Positions 24,215-36,540 of a stretch of DNA of 64,000 bases are shown piece after piece (the first letter of the stretch is position 1; the number at the start of each line of letters is the position of its first letter). Origin of the DNA: Strobilurus pachycystidiatus. Lineage: Eukaryota > Basidiomycota > Agaricomycetes > Agaricales > Physalacriaceae. The notes beneath the pieces were generated by a model. That model was not told the DNA's origin, searched no databases, and saw only the letters and a list, made by a program, of their open reading frames with translations. Location of the stretch: NCBI GenBank assembly GCA_019915135.1, contig JAHLMK010000007.1, positions 2,294,001 to 2,358,000 of the forward strand, written 5' to 3'. The translations under genes and the position numbers were made by a program.

Positions 24215-24813
24215 CAATACGTGCCTCTATATATCCTTCCATGTATCTTCACGCGCCATGACATGTTAAACTTACTAATGCACGATGCGTATCTACATCA
24301 TACCACTTTCGTCTCACATAGAATATACCTTAATCGCTCTGATTATCGACACGCTACTCTTCCGATTCCATATTTCTTGTCCAAGTGAGACGGTCATTGC
24401 CCATCGACTTGTGATTTTGGTGAGAGATCATCCATGGTATAGTAGTCATTCATAGATTGGTATATTGTGGACCATAGCCAAAGACGGGAAGGCTAGTCAA
24501 AGACGGGAAGCCTAAGGAGTCTTGTGAGAACCATCGACTACCATGCTGCCTCAACCAATAGGTATCCGGCTTTGATAGACGCAGGCTACCTTCCGTGTAG
24601 GTTTTCTCAGTTCTGGTATAATTATTGATCGGCACAGTCGGCCATCACAGACCAGTCTAACTCCGTCGGCGGACCGTCCAAGTGGGACCGTCGCTTGGAC
24701 TCGTTGCTCGGCCCACCGCGTCTCATCTTCCAACCATCGTGTGCGTCGCGTGTTTTGTTGCTTAAACCCTTCTAACGCTGCTCTCAAGTGCTCTCGAGTC
24801 AAAAAACGCGTCA
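24215..24813. other. Upstream region of HPD-motif gene copy 1
   Basis: About 600 bp without a gene. The last ~120 bp (about 24700-24813) closely resembles the sequence immediately upstream of the second copy (about 29430-29550), so the duplication included the promoter-proximal region. Confidence 0.6.
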
Positions 24814-26247
24814 ATGGCTACACCACAACACTCGCAGCCGGCGCGGCCATCCAGTCCTCTATCCTTCTTTTCTGGCTACAGGGACCCGCATGCCCATGAA
24901 CCAGCGAACCACGCTCATCCATCCACTCCTTTGAAAAAAAAAACACAATCCTCTCCACACAACTCCGAGACGCAGTCGAGCAGTATGGTAGAGGTCGTGC
25001 AGAATCTCCGCGCGTCGCTCCGGCAACTGGAGGCGATGGACCTCCAGTCGTTCGACAACGTTAACAGCGAGAATGCCCGTCTTTCATTGCGTGTCATCGA
25101 ACTCTCTCAGGAGCTTAGCAACAGCCAAACTGCGCGCTCCCTCCTCACCACCCAACGCGACAATCTTGATGCCAGCCTGAGCTTTCTGGAGAAGAAGATC
25201 GGCGACAAGGACAACGCCCTTGCTCAAGAACGCCAACTCCATACGGCGACGAAAGTCGCGTTGGATGATGCCAGGCTCGCCAAGGAGGTCTTGAACAACC
25301 AGGCTCAGGACGCGTTCGATCAGCTGGACCGGCTTCGCGCACAGCTTGCGGAGACAGAGCGCAAACTAGACCTTTCGGAGTCGAGATCCAGCCTCATGGA
25401 CAGGCAGCTACAACAGGTCCTTCTGGGGAACCCTCTTCCATCCAGCAGCCAACAGCAATCTGGACCACGCCAAAGCAGAGGCGACGACACGTCCCCGGGC
25501 GATGGTCAAAGACAGCCCTCGGGCACTTTTACTGAAGCAAATGCGGAGGATGAACTCCGTCGACAGGCCGCCATTCGAGAGTCACGAGAGAAGATGCAAA
25601 GGCTTCAACAGGAGGAGGAGCGGGAGAAGCGCAAAAGGAAAAGGGAACAAGAGGAAGAGCAGCAGGAGCAACGTAAAAGGCAACGGCTCGCAGAAGAGGC
25701 AAGGCTTGCAGAGGAGCGCCGCAAGCAAGAAGAGGAGAAACGTAGGAAGGCGAAAGAACGGGCCCAAGAAGAGCGAAGGAAGGCCGCCTGGCGCGAAGCT
25801 ACTCGTCAGGAAGAATCTCGGTGCCGTACACGAGACACAAGGCAATGGGACTGGCCCAAATTGTATTCTTACAGTCCACCTTCCCGCCACACGTGCTACT
25901 CTCGGTTTGTCGCCGTCTTGACAGAATTCCAGGCGAAGCAGTTCTCTGAACGGCAGCCCGTGACGATCTCGAGCGTTCCGTGGCCGCTTCTTATCACGCC
26001 AGCGTTTGTCACCTTCGAGGACCTTCGGGACTCTGCGTACAGGGATTTCTTTCTGTATACGCAGACTATCTTGTCCCCGACCGAGTACAAGAAGTTGCTT
26101 TCAAAGGCACGTGTTGCTTTCCACCCCGACAAGTGGCAAGGGCGCAACTTATTCAAGACGATCATGAAGGACGGTACACGCGAGACGATGGAGAGGGCTG
26201 TCACAGTTGTGTCGCAGTCAATTAACTGTTTGATCCAAGAAGCCTAG
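24814..26247 (+). CDS. Coiled-coil protein with C-terminal HPD motif, copy 1
   Basis: Single exon, 477 aa, starting MATPQHSQP. A Ser/Pro-rich N-terminus is followed by a long coiled coil (about residues 55-220). Next comes a charged Arg/Lys/Glu-rich helix (about 255-345, e.g. EEARLAEERRKQEEEKRRKA). A conserved C-terminal module contains YKKLLSKARVAFHPDKWQGR. The HPD tripeptide within a helix resembles the J-domain loop, or the C-terminus of NFKBIL1-like proteins, but a full J domain is not evident. Function unknown. A second intact copy lies at 29551-30990 and a broken C-terminal fragment at about 29100-29395, all on the same strand. Confidence 0.8.
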   Translation: MATPQHSQPARPSSPLSFFSGYRDPHAHEPANHAHPSTPLKKKTQSSPHNSETQSSSMVEVVQNLRASLRQLEAMDLQSFDNVNSENARLSLRVIELSQELSNSQTARSLLTTQRDNLDASLSFLEKKIGDKDNALAQERQLHTATKVALDDARLAKEVLNNQAQDAFDQLDRLRAQLAETERKLDLSESRSSLMDRQLQQVLLGNPLPSSSQQQSGPRQSRGDDTSPGDGQRQPSGTFTEANAEDELRRQAAIRESREKMQRLQQEEEREKRKRKREQEEEQQEQRKRQRLAEEARLAEERRKQEEEKRRKAKERAQEERRKAAWREATRQEESRCRTRDTRQWDWPKLYSYSPPSRHTCYSRFVAVLTEFQAKQFSERQPVTISSVPWPLLITPAFVTFEDLRDSAYRDFFLYTQTILSPTEYKKLLSKARVAFHPDKWQGRNLFKTIMKDGTRETMERAVTVVSQSINCLIQEA

Positions 26248-26601
26248 CTTGTATCCCCTCAGTCTATCATTTTAGCGTATACTCGAGTCGCTCCATAATA
26301 TCACAAGTGTAACACTACTTCTCACCCGTAGAGTATATGTATCCATATATATATGGACATTTCGATGTATAGTCAATCACACGACGATGCTGGGCCTTGG
26401 TCAACTAGGCACCACTAATAGAGAGGCCACCGAACACTGGAAACCTACACGAACCCCACCACATCCATTTGTAGCTCACGGCAATGAAAGCTAGGCCGTC
26501 TGCCTTCCTGCCTGGAGGTCACAAGAGAGGGTTAAGTACTAGTTATTTGACTGTAAGCTTGTCCAAGCGGCCTTTGAGATTCCATAGGAAAGCTGCATGA
26601 A
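26248..26601. other. Intergenic region between convergent genes
   Basis: About 350 bp between the stops of HPD-motif copy 1 (plus) and the Crinkler-like kinase (minus). It is AT-richer than the coding flanks, with a short TA-rich run near 26340. No gene is seen; it should hold both polyadenylation regions. Confidence 0.5.
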
Positions 26602-28921
26602 TCATAACATGTTAACCATTTGCAAATCGTGCTCTACCGTAATCACTGAACCGACGTCAACACCGTCTGGCCGGCGTATAGTTGCACTGTTCATGCTGTG
26701 CGGGTATGTGACTTCACCAATTGGACCGGACCAGTCGAAGTCAACCAGCATCACCCGACGATCATTATCCGGAACATCAACCCGTTGTACCAAAACATTG
26801 ACGTCCCGCACATCACCATGAACGAAACCCAATGAGTGCAATTTTTGAACGACCCCCTGAATCTGACGCCGCAGCCCATCGACCTCAGCTCGCTCCAGAA
26901 GGTCTAACGAGACATAGTCAGCGGAGAGATCTTCCATAACGATCATGAACCAGCCAAAGAACTCGTTGACGGCGACAAGTCTTGGTGCCAGCCCACCAGC
27001 AGAGGCACGAGTGTGCGCGTCTGGACAATAGCGCCGGCTGAATTTGATGAAGAGCTTTGTTGTCGGTTGAGCCTTGTCATGGGCGCGGAAGACACGCTTG
27101 TCGCCGAGAAAATTGGACCTCCCCTGCGGCCAGCGTTCGTAAACAAAGTGATGCTGCTGTCCATCCAGTGTGTAAAAGTTGCGGAATGGGAAGCCCGCAT
27201 CGTGGTCGCGAGTTTCGAGCAACTGGCTACTGGCATAGTAGTTGTGCAATTGAAAAAGAGCAATTCGAAGGGAGCTGACCATCCTCTCCCCAGCAGGCAA
27301 TACACCAGTATTGTTGGTTGCGTGCACAGAAAGAGGAATTGATACTAAGGGCTCGATATTAGGCACTTCGGCAAAGACAGCAACGGCAATCGTCAGATGA
27401 GCACCTAGAAAGATCATTAAAACAAGAAAGGTAAAGAAGTAGTCACTCGCCGGTGTGGGTAAGAATGATAGCAGGGAAATTGACCTGGTGCTGCTGACCC
27501 GGCGGAATTATATGGATACAACTTCGAACTTGCTCCAGCCAATAATGAATTCCTTCAAAATATGGCTCAGCGCCTCCTGTCCCCACCTCATTCTTCACTT
27601 CTTGCACAAAGTAAAGAAACTCAGCGCGGTCATTCAAAGCCCGCAAGTCACCACCAGTTGTGTATGCAGTGCCGGTGATTGCTTTGGGTCCAAGTAAGCT
27701 GGCCGTGGTGGGTGCGAGACGAGCAAGGATTTCGATGAGTTTGTCGCGACGCTGCGCTTCTTTTTCGAACGTCGCAGTCAATTCTCTGCGGAGTTCGCGA
27801 AAGCACAGAACGTCGGCGGTGGAAGGGACACAATGGATGAGGTTATGTTGGAACTCGCAAAGAATCTCGTCCATTAGAGAGGCTGGTACCGGTAGATCGT
27901 TCGTCACCGGCCGGCCGCAGTAGATCCGTCGGGCGTCCTTTTTTTGAGCTGCCCTATAGTTCTCTAGGGTTCCTTCAGATGACGGCGGTTTGGGAGGGTT
28001 TTGCGCGAAAAATTGACGCCGCGCGTCTGGGAATCGAAGTTCGCCGGGCATGTCTTGACGCTCCACAACTTCTGGATCGGCTGGAGACTCGGAGTGAGAG
28101 GATGCTTTGGCAGGTTAAGGACACGCAGTGTCACGCACGAGGAATATCTGCTATGAAGTGCAATTCGTCCAATGGGATACCGTATGGATTTACATCTTCC
28201 AACGTAGCTCTTCTCTGGAGTGGTTCTCGTTGCTGGAGGGCAGCGACCTTTAGCGCTATGTCTTTGTCATCCTCCTTGATTGAAATGTATTTTTTGGGCT
28301 AATGTACTCAGTGTGAGCGCTCCATAAAGATTGTGTTACGCTTACTTTGTAAAACACAACGTTCCTCTTTTGATGCGACGTGAGAGAGGGGTCCCACTTC
28401 GCCGTCATGTCACTCAAGGGTTTACGATAAGGTACCGTCTCCACATCCTCCACAGTTTTGGTGTCCATGCGGAAGACGTAAACATTGCTTTCAGCTTCTC
28501 CTAAGGGCACATTAGTCCATACGGAACAGGAAGATAGAAATATATTATGCACCTCGAATGAGAATGTGTAGTTCCATTGGGTCGGGGTTCGGAAAGGTCT
28601 GCGCTAGTGTACCCACGCGTGGCCCTAACTCCAATTGACTGGGATAGTCGTTGATCTTCCTTTGTAGATCGGACGCGGAGATGCCCTGAGGCAAAGCAAT
28701 GGCTCCTGCTGGTATCTAGTAGTTTAAGCTCAATCGTTAGCACGTTAGGACTTGATAGAAAGCTGATAACGCGCAATATACACTGTGTCTGAATCCTGCA
28801 GGCGAAGCGATTCCGGTCCCAGGACGTCTCGTAATCTGTGCCAATCGGTCGACGCCTCGAACTCTTTGAGTACATAGACCTGGAGATCGACGAAGAAGAT
28901 ATTGAGGAATATGTTGGTCAT
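26602..28921 (-). CDS. Crinkler-like protein with C-terminal protein kinase domain
   Basis: Predicted 690 aa; exons 28921-28784, 28715-28553, 28500-28346, 28298-28139, 28104-27451, 27404-26602. The N-terminal ~100 residues resemble a Crinkler (CRN) header, ending LAQTFPNPDPMELHILIRG, where CRN headers usually end with a proline-rich HIHIIV-type strand. A charged middle region follows. The C-terminal ~270 residues hold a kinase-like fold: LHSLGFVHGDVRDVNVLV (catalytic loop, HGD in place of HRD) and VMLVDFDWSGPIGEV (DFD in place of DFG). These variants are common in basidiomycete Crinkler-associated kinases as I recall them. Intron 28105-28138 is only 34 nt and intron 27405-27450 uses a GC donor, so those two junctions need RNA support. 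It is flanked by the duplicated HPD-motif genes. Confidence 0.75.
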
Positions 28922-28929
28922 GATGGTGG

Positions 28930-29036
28930 TGAGACTGAGAGTCGGACTCCCTGAGACCCAGTCGTCACGCTATCGTCTGCCCTGGGTAACCGGCATCTCC
29001 CGCTCGCGGGTTCAAGTCCCGCCTATTCTCGGCCTC
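28930..29036 (+). tRNA. tRNA-like 3' half (T arm); full tRNA not resolved
   Basis: Bases 28997-29017 form a textbook T arm: stem GCGGG, loop TTCAAGT, stem CCCGC, matching the Pol III B box. A CTATTCT-like acceptor strand follows. I could not find a matching 5' acceptor strand or a convincing A box; an imperfect candidate (GGAATA, near 28905) would imply an intron or a decayed gene. It may be a tRNA remnant or a tRNA-derived piece of a mobile element. A tRNA covariance-model scan would decide. Confidence 0.3.
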
Positions 29037-29099
29037 AATTTTGATATCATCTCGCTTTCAACCAGACGTATTCGGCACGTATGTTGCTGGTCGAAGTAA

Positions 29100-29395
29100 T
29101 AATTCTTACAGTCCACTTTCCCGCCACACATCCTACTCTCGGTTTGTCGCCGTCTTGACGGAATTCCAGGCGAAGGAGTCTCTGAACGGCAACCTGTTAC
29201 AATCTCGTGCGTTCCGTGGCCGCTTCCTATCACGCCAGCGTTTGTCACCTTCGAAGACCCTCGGGACTCTGCGTACAGGGATTTCTTTCTGTATACGCAG
29301 ACTATCTTGTCCCCGACCGAGTCTGACTCTCAGTACAAGAAGTTGCTTTCAAAGGCACGTGTTGCTTTCCACCCCTACAGAGTTGACTCTCGGCA
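29100..29395 (+). pseudogene. Broken C-terminal fragment of the HPD-motif gene
   Basis: The DNA matches the 3' part of HPD-motif copy 1 (about bases 25866-26135) almost base for base. It has small deletions (one near 29176), a 12-base insertion near 29323-29334, and loss of the HPD codons where the match breaks near 29375. Frameshifts prevent a continuous protein. The fragment lies immediately upstream of the promoter-like region of copy 2, as expected from unequal recombination among tandem copies. Confidence 0.8.
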
Positions 29396-29550
29396 TGGTA
29401 GACGGCCATCACATTGCCATCACAGCTCCGCGGTTTGGCTTGCACTCGACTACCGCGTCTCATCTTGCAACCATCGTGTGTGTCGCGTCTTCTGTCACCA
29501 GAGTGCCTCTAACGTTGCTCTCAAGTGCTCGCGAGTGAAAAAACACGTCA

Positions 29551-30990
29551 ATGGCTACACCACAACACTCTCAGCCCAAATCTGCGCGGCTATTTGGCAG
29601 TGCTCTATCCTTCTTCTCTAGCTACAGGGACCAGCATGCCCATGGCCCAGCGGACCACACCCATCCATCCACTCCTCTGAAAAAATCACAATCCTCCCCA
29701 CGCGACTCCGATACGCAGTCGAGCATTATGGCAGAGGTCGTGCAGAACCTTCGCTCGTCGCTCCGGCAACTGGAGACGATGGACCTCCAGTCGTACGACA
29801 AGATCGATAGTGAAAATGCCCGTCTTTCATCGCGTGTCAGCGAGCTTTCTCAGGAGCTTCGCGACTGCCAAACTGCGCGCTCCCTCATCACAGCCGAACG
29901 CGACCATCTTGATAACAGCCTTTCCATTCTGAAACAGAGCCTCGGCGAAAAGGACACCGCCCTCGCTCAAGAGCGCCAACTTCATGTGGTGGCGAAGGTC
30001 GCGTTGGCTGATGCCAGGTCCGCCAAGGAAGTCTTGAACAGCCAGGCTCAGGATGCGTTCAATGAGCTGAACCGGCTTCGCGCTCAGCTTAGTGAGACGG
30101 CGCGCAAACTGGAACTTTTGGAGTCGAGATCCCGCTTCCTGGACGCGCAGTTGCAAAATGTCCTCCAGGGGAACCCTTGTCCATTCAATTGTCGACAGCA
30201 ATCTGCACTGCCCCGGCAGAGCAGAGACGACAGGTCCTCGGGCGATGGTCAAAGTCGGCCAACGAACACTCCTACTGAAGCAAATGTCGAGGAGGAACTC
30301 CGTCGACAGGCCGCCATTCGAGAGTCACGAGAAAAGATGCAGAGGCTCCAACAGGAGGAGGAGCGGGGAAAACGCAAAAGGAAAAGAGAGGAAGAGGAAG
30401 AGCAGCAGGAGCGACGCAAACGGCAGCGACTCGCAGAAGAGGCAAGGCTTGCAGAGGAGCGCCGCAAGCAAGAAGAAGAGAAACACAGGAAGGCGAAAGA
30501 AAGGGCCCAAGAAGAGCGAAGGAAGGCCGCTTGGCGCGACGCTACTCGTCAAGAAGAAGTTCGGTGCCGTACACGAGACATGAGGCAATGGGATTGGCCC
30601 AACTTGACTTCATTCACTCCACCTTCCCGCCACACATGCTACTCCCGGTTTATTGCCGTCTTGACAGAATTTCAGGCGACACACTTCTCTGAACGGCAAC
30701 CCGTGACGATCTCGAGCGTTCCGTGGCCGCTTCTTATCACGCCAGCGTGTGTATCATTCGAGAACCTTCAGGACTCTGCGTACAGGGATTTCTTCCTGTA
30801 TACGCAGACCATTTTGTCCCCGACCGAGTACAAGAAGTTACTTTCAAAGGCACGCGTTGCTTTCCACCCCGACAAGTGGCAAGGGCGCAACTTGTTCAAG
30901 ACGATCATGAAAGATTGTACACGCGAGGCGATGGAGAGGGCTGTCACAGTTGTGTCGCAGTCGATCAACTGTTTGATCCAAGAGGCGTAG
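29551..30990 (+). CDS. Coiled-coil protein with C-terminal HPD motif, copy 2
   Basis: Single exon, 479 aa, clearly a paralogue of the gene at 24814-26247 along its whole length. The opening (MATPQHSQP) matches, as do the coiled coil, the Arg/Lys/Glu-rich helix and the C-terminal FHPDKWQGRNLFK module. Differences cluster in the N-terminal Ser/Pro region and in the segment between the coiled coil and the charged helix; the C-terminal module is best conserved. Both copies keep long open frames despite nucleotide changes, which suggests both are under selection. Function unknown. Confidence 0.8.
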   Translation: MATPQHSQPKSARLFGSALSFFSSYRDQHAHGPADHTHPSTPLKKSQSSPRDSDTQSSIMAEVVQNLRSSLRQLETMDLQSYDKIDSENARLSSRVSELSQELRDCQTARSLITAERDHLDNSLSILKQSLGEKDTALAQERQLHVVAKVALADARSAKEVLNSQAQDAFNELNRLRAQLSETARKLELLESRSRFLDAQLQNVLQGNPCPFNCRQQSALPRQSRDDRSSGDGQSRPTNTPTEANVEEELRRQAAIRESREKMQRLQQEEERGKRKRKREEEEEQQERRKRQRLAEEARLAEERRKQEEEKHRKAKERAQEERRKAAWRDATRQEEVRCRTRDMRQWDWPNLTSFTPPSRHTCYSRFIAVLTEFQATHFSERQPVTISSVPWPLLITPACVSFENLQDSAYRDFFLYTQTILSPTEYKKLLSKARVAFHPDKWQGRNLFKTIMKDCTREAMERAVTVVSQSINCLIQEA

Positions 30991-31473
30991 CTTGAGGCGC
31001 ATTTACTTTATCACTCTATCGTATATTCGAGCCGTCCTAGATTATTTCATATTTGCAAATCTTAACGCCCTCCCTTATCTCTTCAGCCTCAACATAGACC
31101 TCAATTCACGACGACGCGTACAACGTCGTACCTGACTACTGAGCACTGAGCACTGAGCCTTGGTTGACCTTCAGTTTGTCACACAAAGAAACGAGATGTC
31201 AGCTTTCAATGGTAAATACTAAGCGGAAGACCCAACCCAACAAATTCATGGGCTAAGGCCGATACCCACAATGATGTGCGCTTCATGAATATTGAATCTC
31301 AGTACTTATGATGCACATTGACAATCTCAAGCTGCGCTTGGTAGAAAGGAAAATATTTTTGATTTCGCAGTCGAGGCAGAGAACACTCCAAACGACATCA
31401 TCCAAGTAAGGTAAGCTATTAGTTCTATGCCGCCTTTTCTACGTCCAACCCCAGAGCAAGCACCGCAAGAGAT
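30991..31473. other. Intergenic region between convergent genes
   Basis: About 480 bp between the stops of HPD-motif copy 2 and ATP synthase beta. It contains a short direct repeat, three copies of a GAGCACT-type heptamer around 31138-31158. No gene is seen. Confidence 0.5.
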
Positions 31474-33363
<1,890 letters not shown>

Positions 33364-33584
33364 TCTGGATGGTGGTTGGGGGGGAAGACGGGCGGCTTGC
33401 GACACCAAGTAGAAATTTAAAAGCTCGCACCGTCCCGGCTCCTTCCACCCAATGGCATCACCGCTCACGTAAGCGGCCTCTCAAACTACTCGGGAATAAT
33501 TGGGAATAACTTCAGCATAACGCTCTGGGCGTGTTCAGGCAAGGTCCACAACTAATCATCATCATTATAGCGCTACTAATAAAA

Positions 33585-35191
33585 CTACAAGTATAGACCC
33601 TCGGGCGTTCCTTCGTTCTTCCGGTAGAGAACCTGGTCGTCGCATTAGCAGACGGTAATTTCGGATGGCAGAATAAACCAACCTTTTCTCTTGCTGAAGT
33701 GAAGTCTGCTTTCGTGACCCGCATACGACGCTCACGCAGAGCAAGTAGACCAGCTTCAGTACATACGGCCTTGATGTCAGCACCCGAGAGGTCGTCCTTG
33801 GTCATGACAAACTCTTCCAGGTCAACATCTTCGCTCAGACTCATGCGAGACGTGTGTAAGCTGCATAGACGTTAGGCATCACCCATACAAAGGTTGCGAA
33901 CAACATACCGGAAGATGTGGCGCTTCGTCTTGACATCGGGAAGCGGGAACTCAATCTTTCGGTCGATACGACCTGGTCGGATGAGGGCGGGATCCAGGGA
34001 TTCAATCCTGTTTGTAGCCATAATGACTTTCACGTCGCCACGGGTATCGAACCCATCGAGTTGATTCAGCAACTCCAGCATCGTTCTCTGAATCTCGCGT
34101 TCACCTCCAGACGTCGAGTCGTATCTAAGAGTTCAAGTCAGTTTCACGAACGCGACGCGACAATGGAGAAGATTCAACCCACCGCTTCGTACCAATAGCA
34201 TCAATCTCATCGATAAAGACGATACTGGGTGCATGCTCTTCGGCTACGCGGAACAGCTCCCGAACCAATTTGGGACCATCTCCAAGATACTTCTGGATGA
34301 GCTCGGAACCAACAACGCGCAGGAAAGTCGCAGACGTCTGGTTCGCGACAGCCTTAGCCAAAAGGGTCTTTCCTGTACCCGGCACACCGTAGAGAATGAC
34401 ACCTTTCGGTGGCTTGATGCCCATCTCTTCGTATAGCTCGGGATGTGTAAGCGGGAGTTCGACGGATTCCTGTGCAACGCGGTTAATACGATCAAGAGAG
34501 CACAAAGTCGAGAGCCGCCTACTTTGATTTCCTGGATTTGATTCTCCAAGCCACCGATATCCGCGTAGCTTTCTGTTGGCGCCTTGTCAAGTTTCATGAT
34601 GCTGACAAGCGGATCCGCGTCGTCCTGGAGGACGCCGACGATGGACTGAGTCTTGTGGTGCAGAAGGACCTGACAGCCGGGCTCGAGGAGATCTTTGTCG
34701 ACGTATGACATGATAGAAACGTAGAATTCGGGGCCGGACGCAGTGCTGATGATGGCGTGGTCGTCGTCGATAATTTCCTCCATTGTGCCCACCGCCATGG
34801 GACTACCGCGAAGGTCGTCCACCTTAGACCTGTCCTCCTCGTTCTTCTCCTCGCGAGTGGCCTCTGGCTTGAGTCTCTCCTGGTTCTGAATGAACTCCTC
34901 CTCGAGCAATAGGAAGTCCTTGATGCGCTCCATCTTGAGCAGTTTCAGTCGGCAGCGTGTTGTCGGGAAAACAGGTGGCAGTTTAGAGGCGGTGGCGGGA
35001 CCGCGTCTCTTCTTCTTCCCGACTCTGGTCGGCAACGGTGGCTCCCATTTCTTCTTCTGCGGCTCTTTCTTGTCCTTATCGTTGTTGTTGCCGCCGCCAG
35101 ACGCGGGGGGCATGCCAGATGGTTGATTTCCCTAATAATAAGGAGCATTTTGAGCATCTTGAGGACGGAACTAGGACAGCACACTGACCAT
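33585..35191 (-). CDS. RPT2: 26S proteasome regulatory ATPase Rpt2
   Basis: Predicted 446 aa; exons 35191-35189, 35131-34523, 34469-34183, 34124-33909, 33860-33683, 33632-33585. Rpt2 is one of six AAA ATPases of the 19S base that unfold substrates and open the 20S gate. Visible are the N-terminal MGNQPSG (as in Rpt2, where Gly2 is myristoylated), Walker A GVPGTGKT, Walker [12 protein letters not shown], the second region of homology [18 protein letters not shown], and the C-terminal GLYL, an HbYX-type gate-opening tail. The first coding exon is only the ATG codon. Divergent from the Yip-family gene 222 bp away. Confidence 0.96.
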
Positions 35192-35413
35192 GGTGATTGT
35201 GGGAGGAGAACGACGTGAACAGCGAGTCGACGCGTCAGTGTCCTAATCGGGACTGTTACAGTCACTGATTTCGTTTTGGCAATTAGTGACATGTCACCCA
35301 TTGACGTCGTGGCAGGCAACAGCATTGTAGGATGGATTCCGCTAGGACGCCGCTCACAGCGAGCTCGCAATTTATTCAGGCTGGCAAGTGTACCCCTTCT
35401 TGGTATAACTATC

Positions 35414-36540
35414 ATGGCTGACGCCACTATAGACGACAGCGACGATGATTTGAACGAGGAGGACATCATTGGATTCACCGCGCCTTCACCGGCGCCGGAC
35501 AAGGGAAAAGGGCGCGTAAGAGAGCTAGACCAACTGGCGACGCCGTTGGATAATGGCGGGATGTCGAGCCCGCAACTCTCCGGCAATATTGGCAGTGCTA
35601 CAGCCGGTCCAACGAGGCCGGCGCGTCAAACGGTGGGCGGGATGCAGGTGGAAACACGGTGCGTGCTGAGCGTTCATCGCTCCCTCCTTCTGAACTCCTC
35701 CAGATACACTGGCGTAGATACATTGGATGAACCAGTGATGACAACCATTGCCCGCGACCTCTTCTCGATATACAACAAACTGGTTCAGGTGCTCTACCCT
35801 CGCAAATCAGAAGGCCGGGAAGTGCTCAGGTATGTCTATCCTGCAACTTGAAAGATGAGCGTTGAACGCATATCAGGGACTGGGATCTCTGGGGACCACT
35901 AATTCTCTGTCTCCTGCTTGGTATAATGCTTAGCATCAACGTATGACATCTCTGCCTCACCGCCGTCCATCCCACTCACTTCCGTTCAGGCCCCTGCAGA
36001 CCAGTCTCTCGGAGTGTTTACTAGCGTCATTGTCATCTGCTCCCTCGGTGCTCTCGTTGTCACCGTGCAGGCAAAGGTCAGTCGATGTATGTTCAATAAT
36101 ATCTGGTACTCATGTCAGAATAATAGCTTCTTGGTGGGAGAGTGTACGTCTCCTTGCTGTTACATTCCAATATCCGCAATTGACGACCGGAAAGCTCATT
36201 CTTCCAGGGACTATGTACTCTAGGGTATTGCATCGCTCCTCTCAATATTGCCGCGTTCATTTCCTGCTTTGTTCGCATCATCTATGTTCGCGCCCCTATC
36301 GCACTTCTGGCCTGGGCTTGGTGCATCTGGGGTACGTGTCTGCTAGAATTGTTGTTTTGTCGGCTAATATCATGGCCAGCTTCCGTCAACTTCTTGGACG
36401 GCACGAAAATCGATCAGCAACGTATTGTACTGGCTGTGTACCCTTTGCTGTAAGTCCTCTCAGCTCCTACAGACAAGGTCTCACGTCGCTGCATTAGCCT
36501 GTTTTACTTCATCCTAGCGTGGATGATACTGATCCAATAA
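35414..36540 (+). CDS. Yip-domain Golgi membrane protein (Yip4/YIPF6-like)
   Basis: Predicted 262 aa; exons 35414-35658, 35704-35829, 35877-35940, 35990-36076, 36127-36143, 36195-36331, 36380-36449, 36498-36540. After a disordered acidic N-terminus come TLDEPVMTTIARDL and the Yip1-family core: DWDLWGPLILCLLLGIML, then KLLGGRVSFFQGLCTLGYC and later hydrophobic helices, about five in all. These proteins act with Rab GTPases in ER-Golgi traffic. The pattern fits YIPF6/Yip4 best. Exon 36127-36143 is 17 nt. An in-frame ATG at 35291 could extend the N-terminus by 41 residues; I prefer 35414 because the sequence before it lacks family features. Confidence 0.9.

Noticed and set aside
24814..26247. 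Full DnaJ co-chaperone assignment
   Set aside because: Only an HPD-containing helix is seen; the helix order and hydrophobic pattern of a complete J domain are not evident.
27013..27342. Plus-strand ORF over the kinase domain
   Set aside because: Antisense to the kinase catalytic region, which has clear HGD and DFD motifs.
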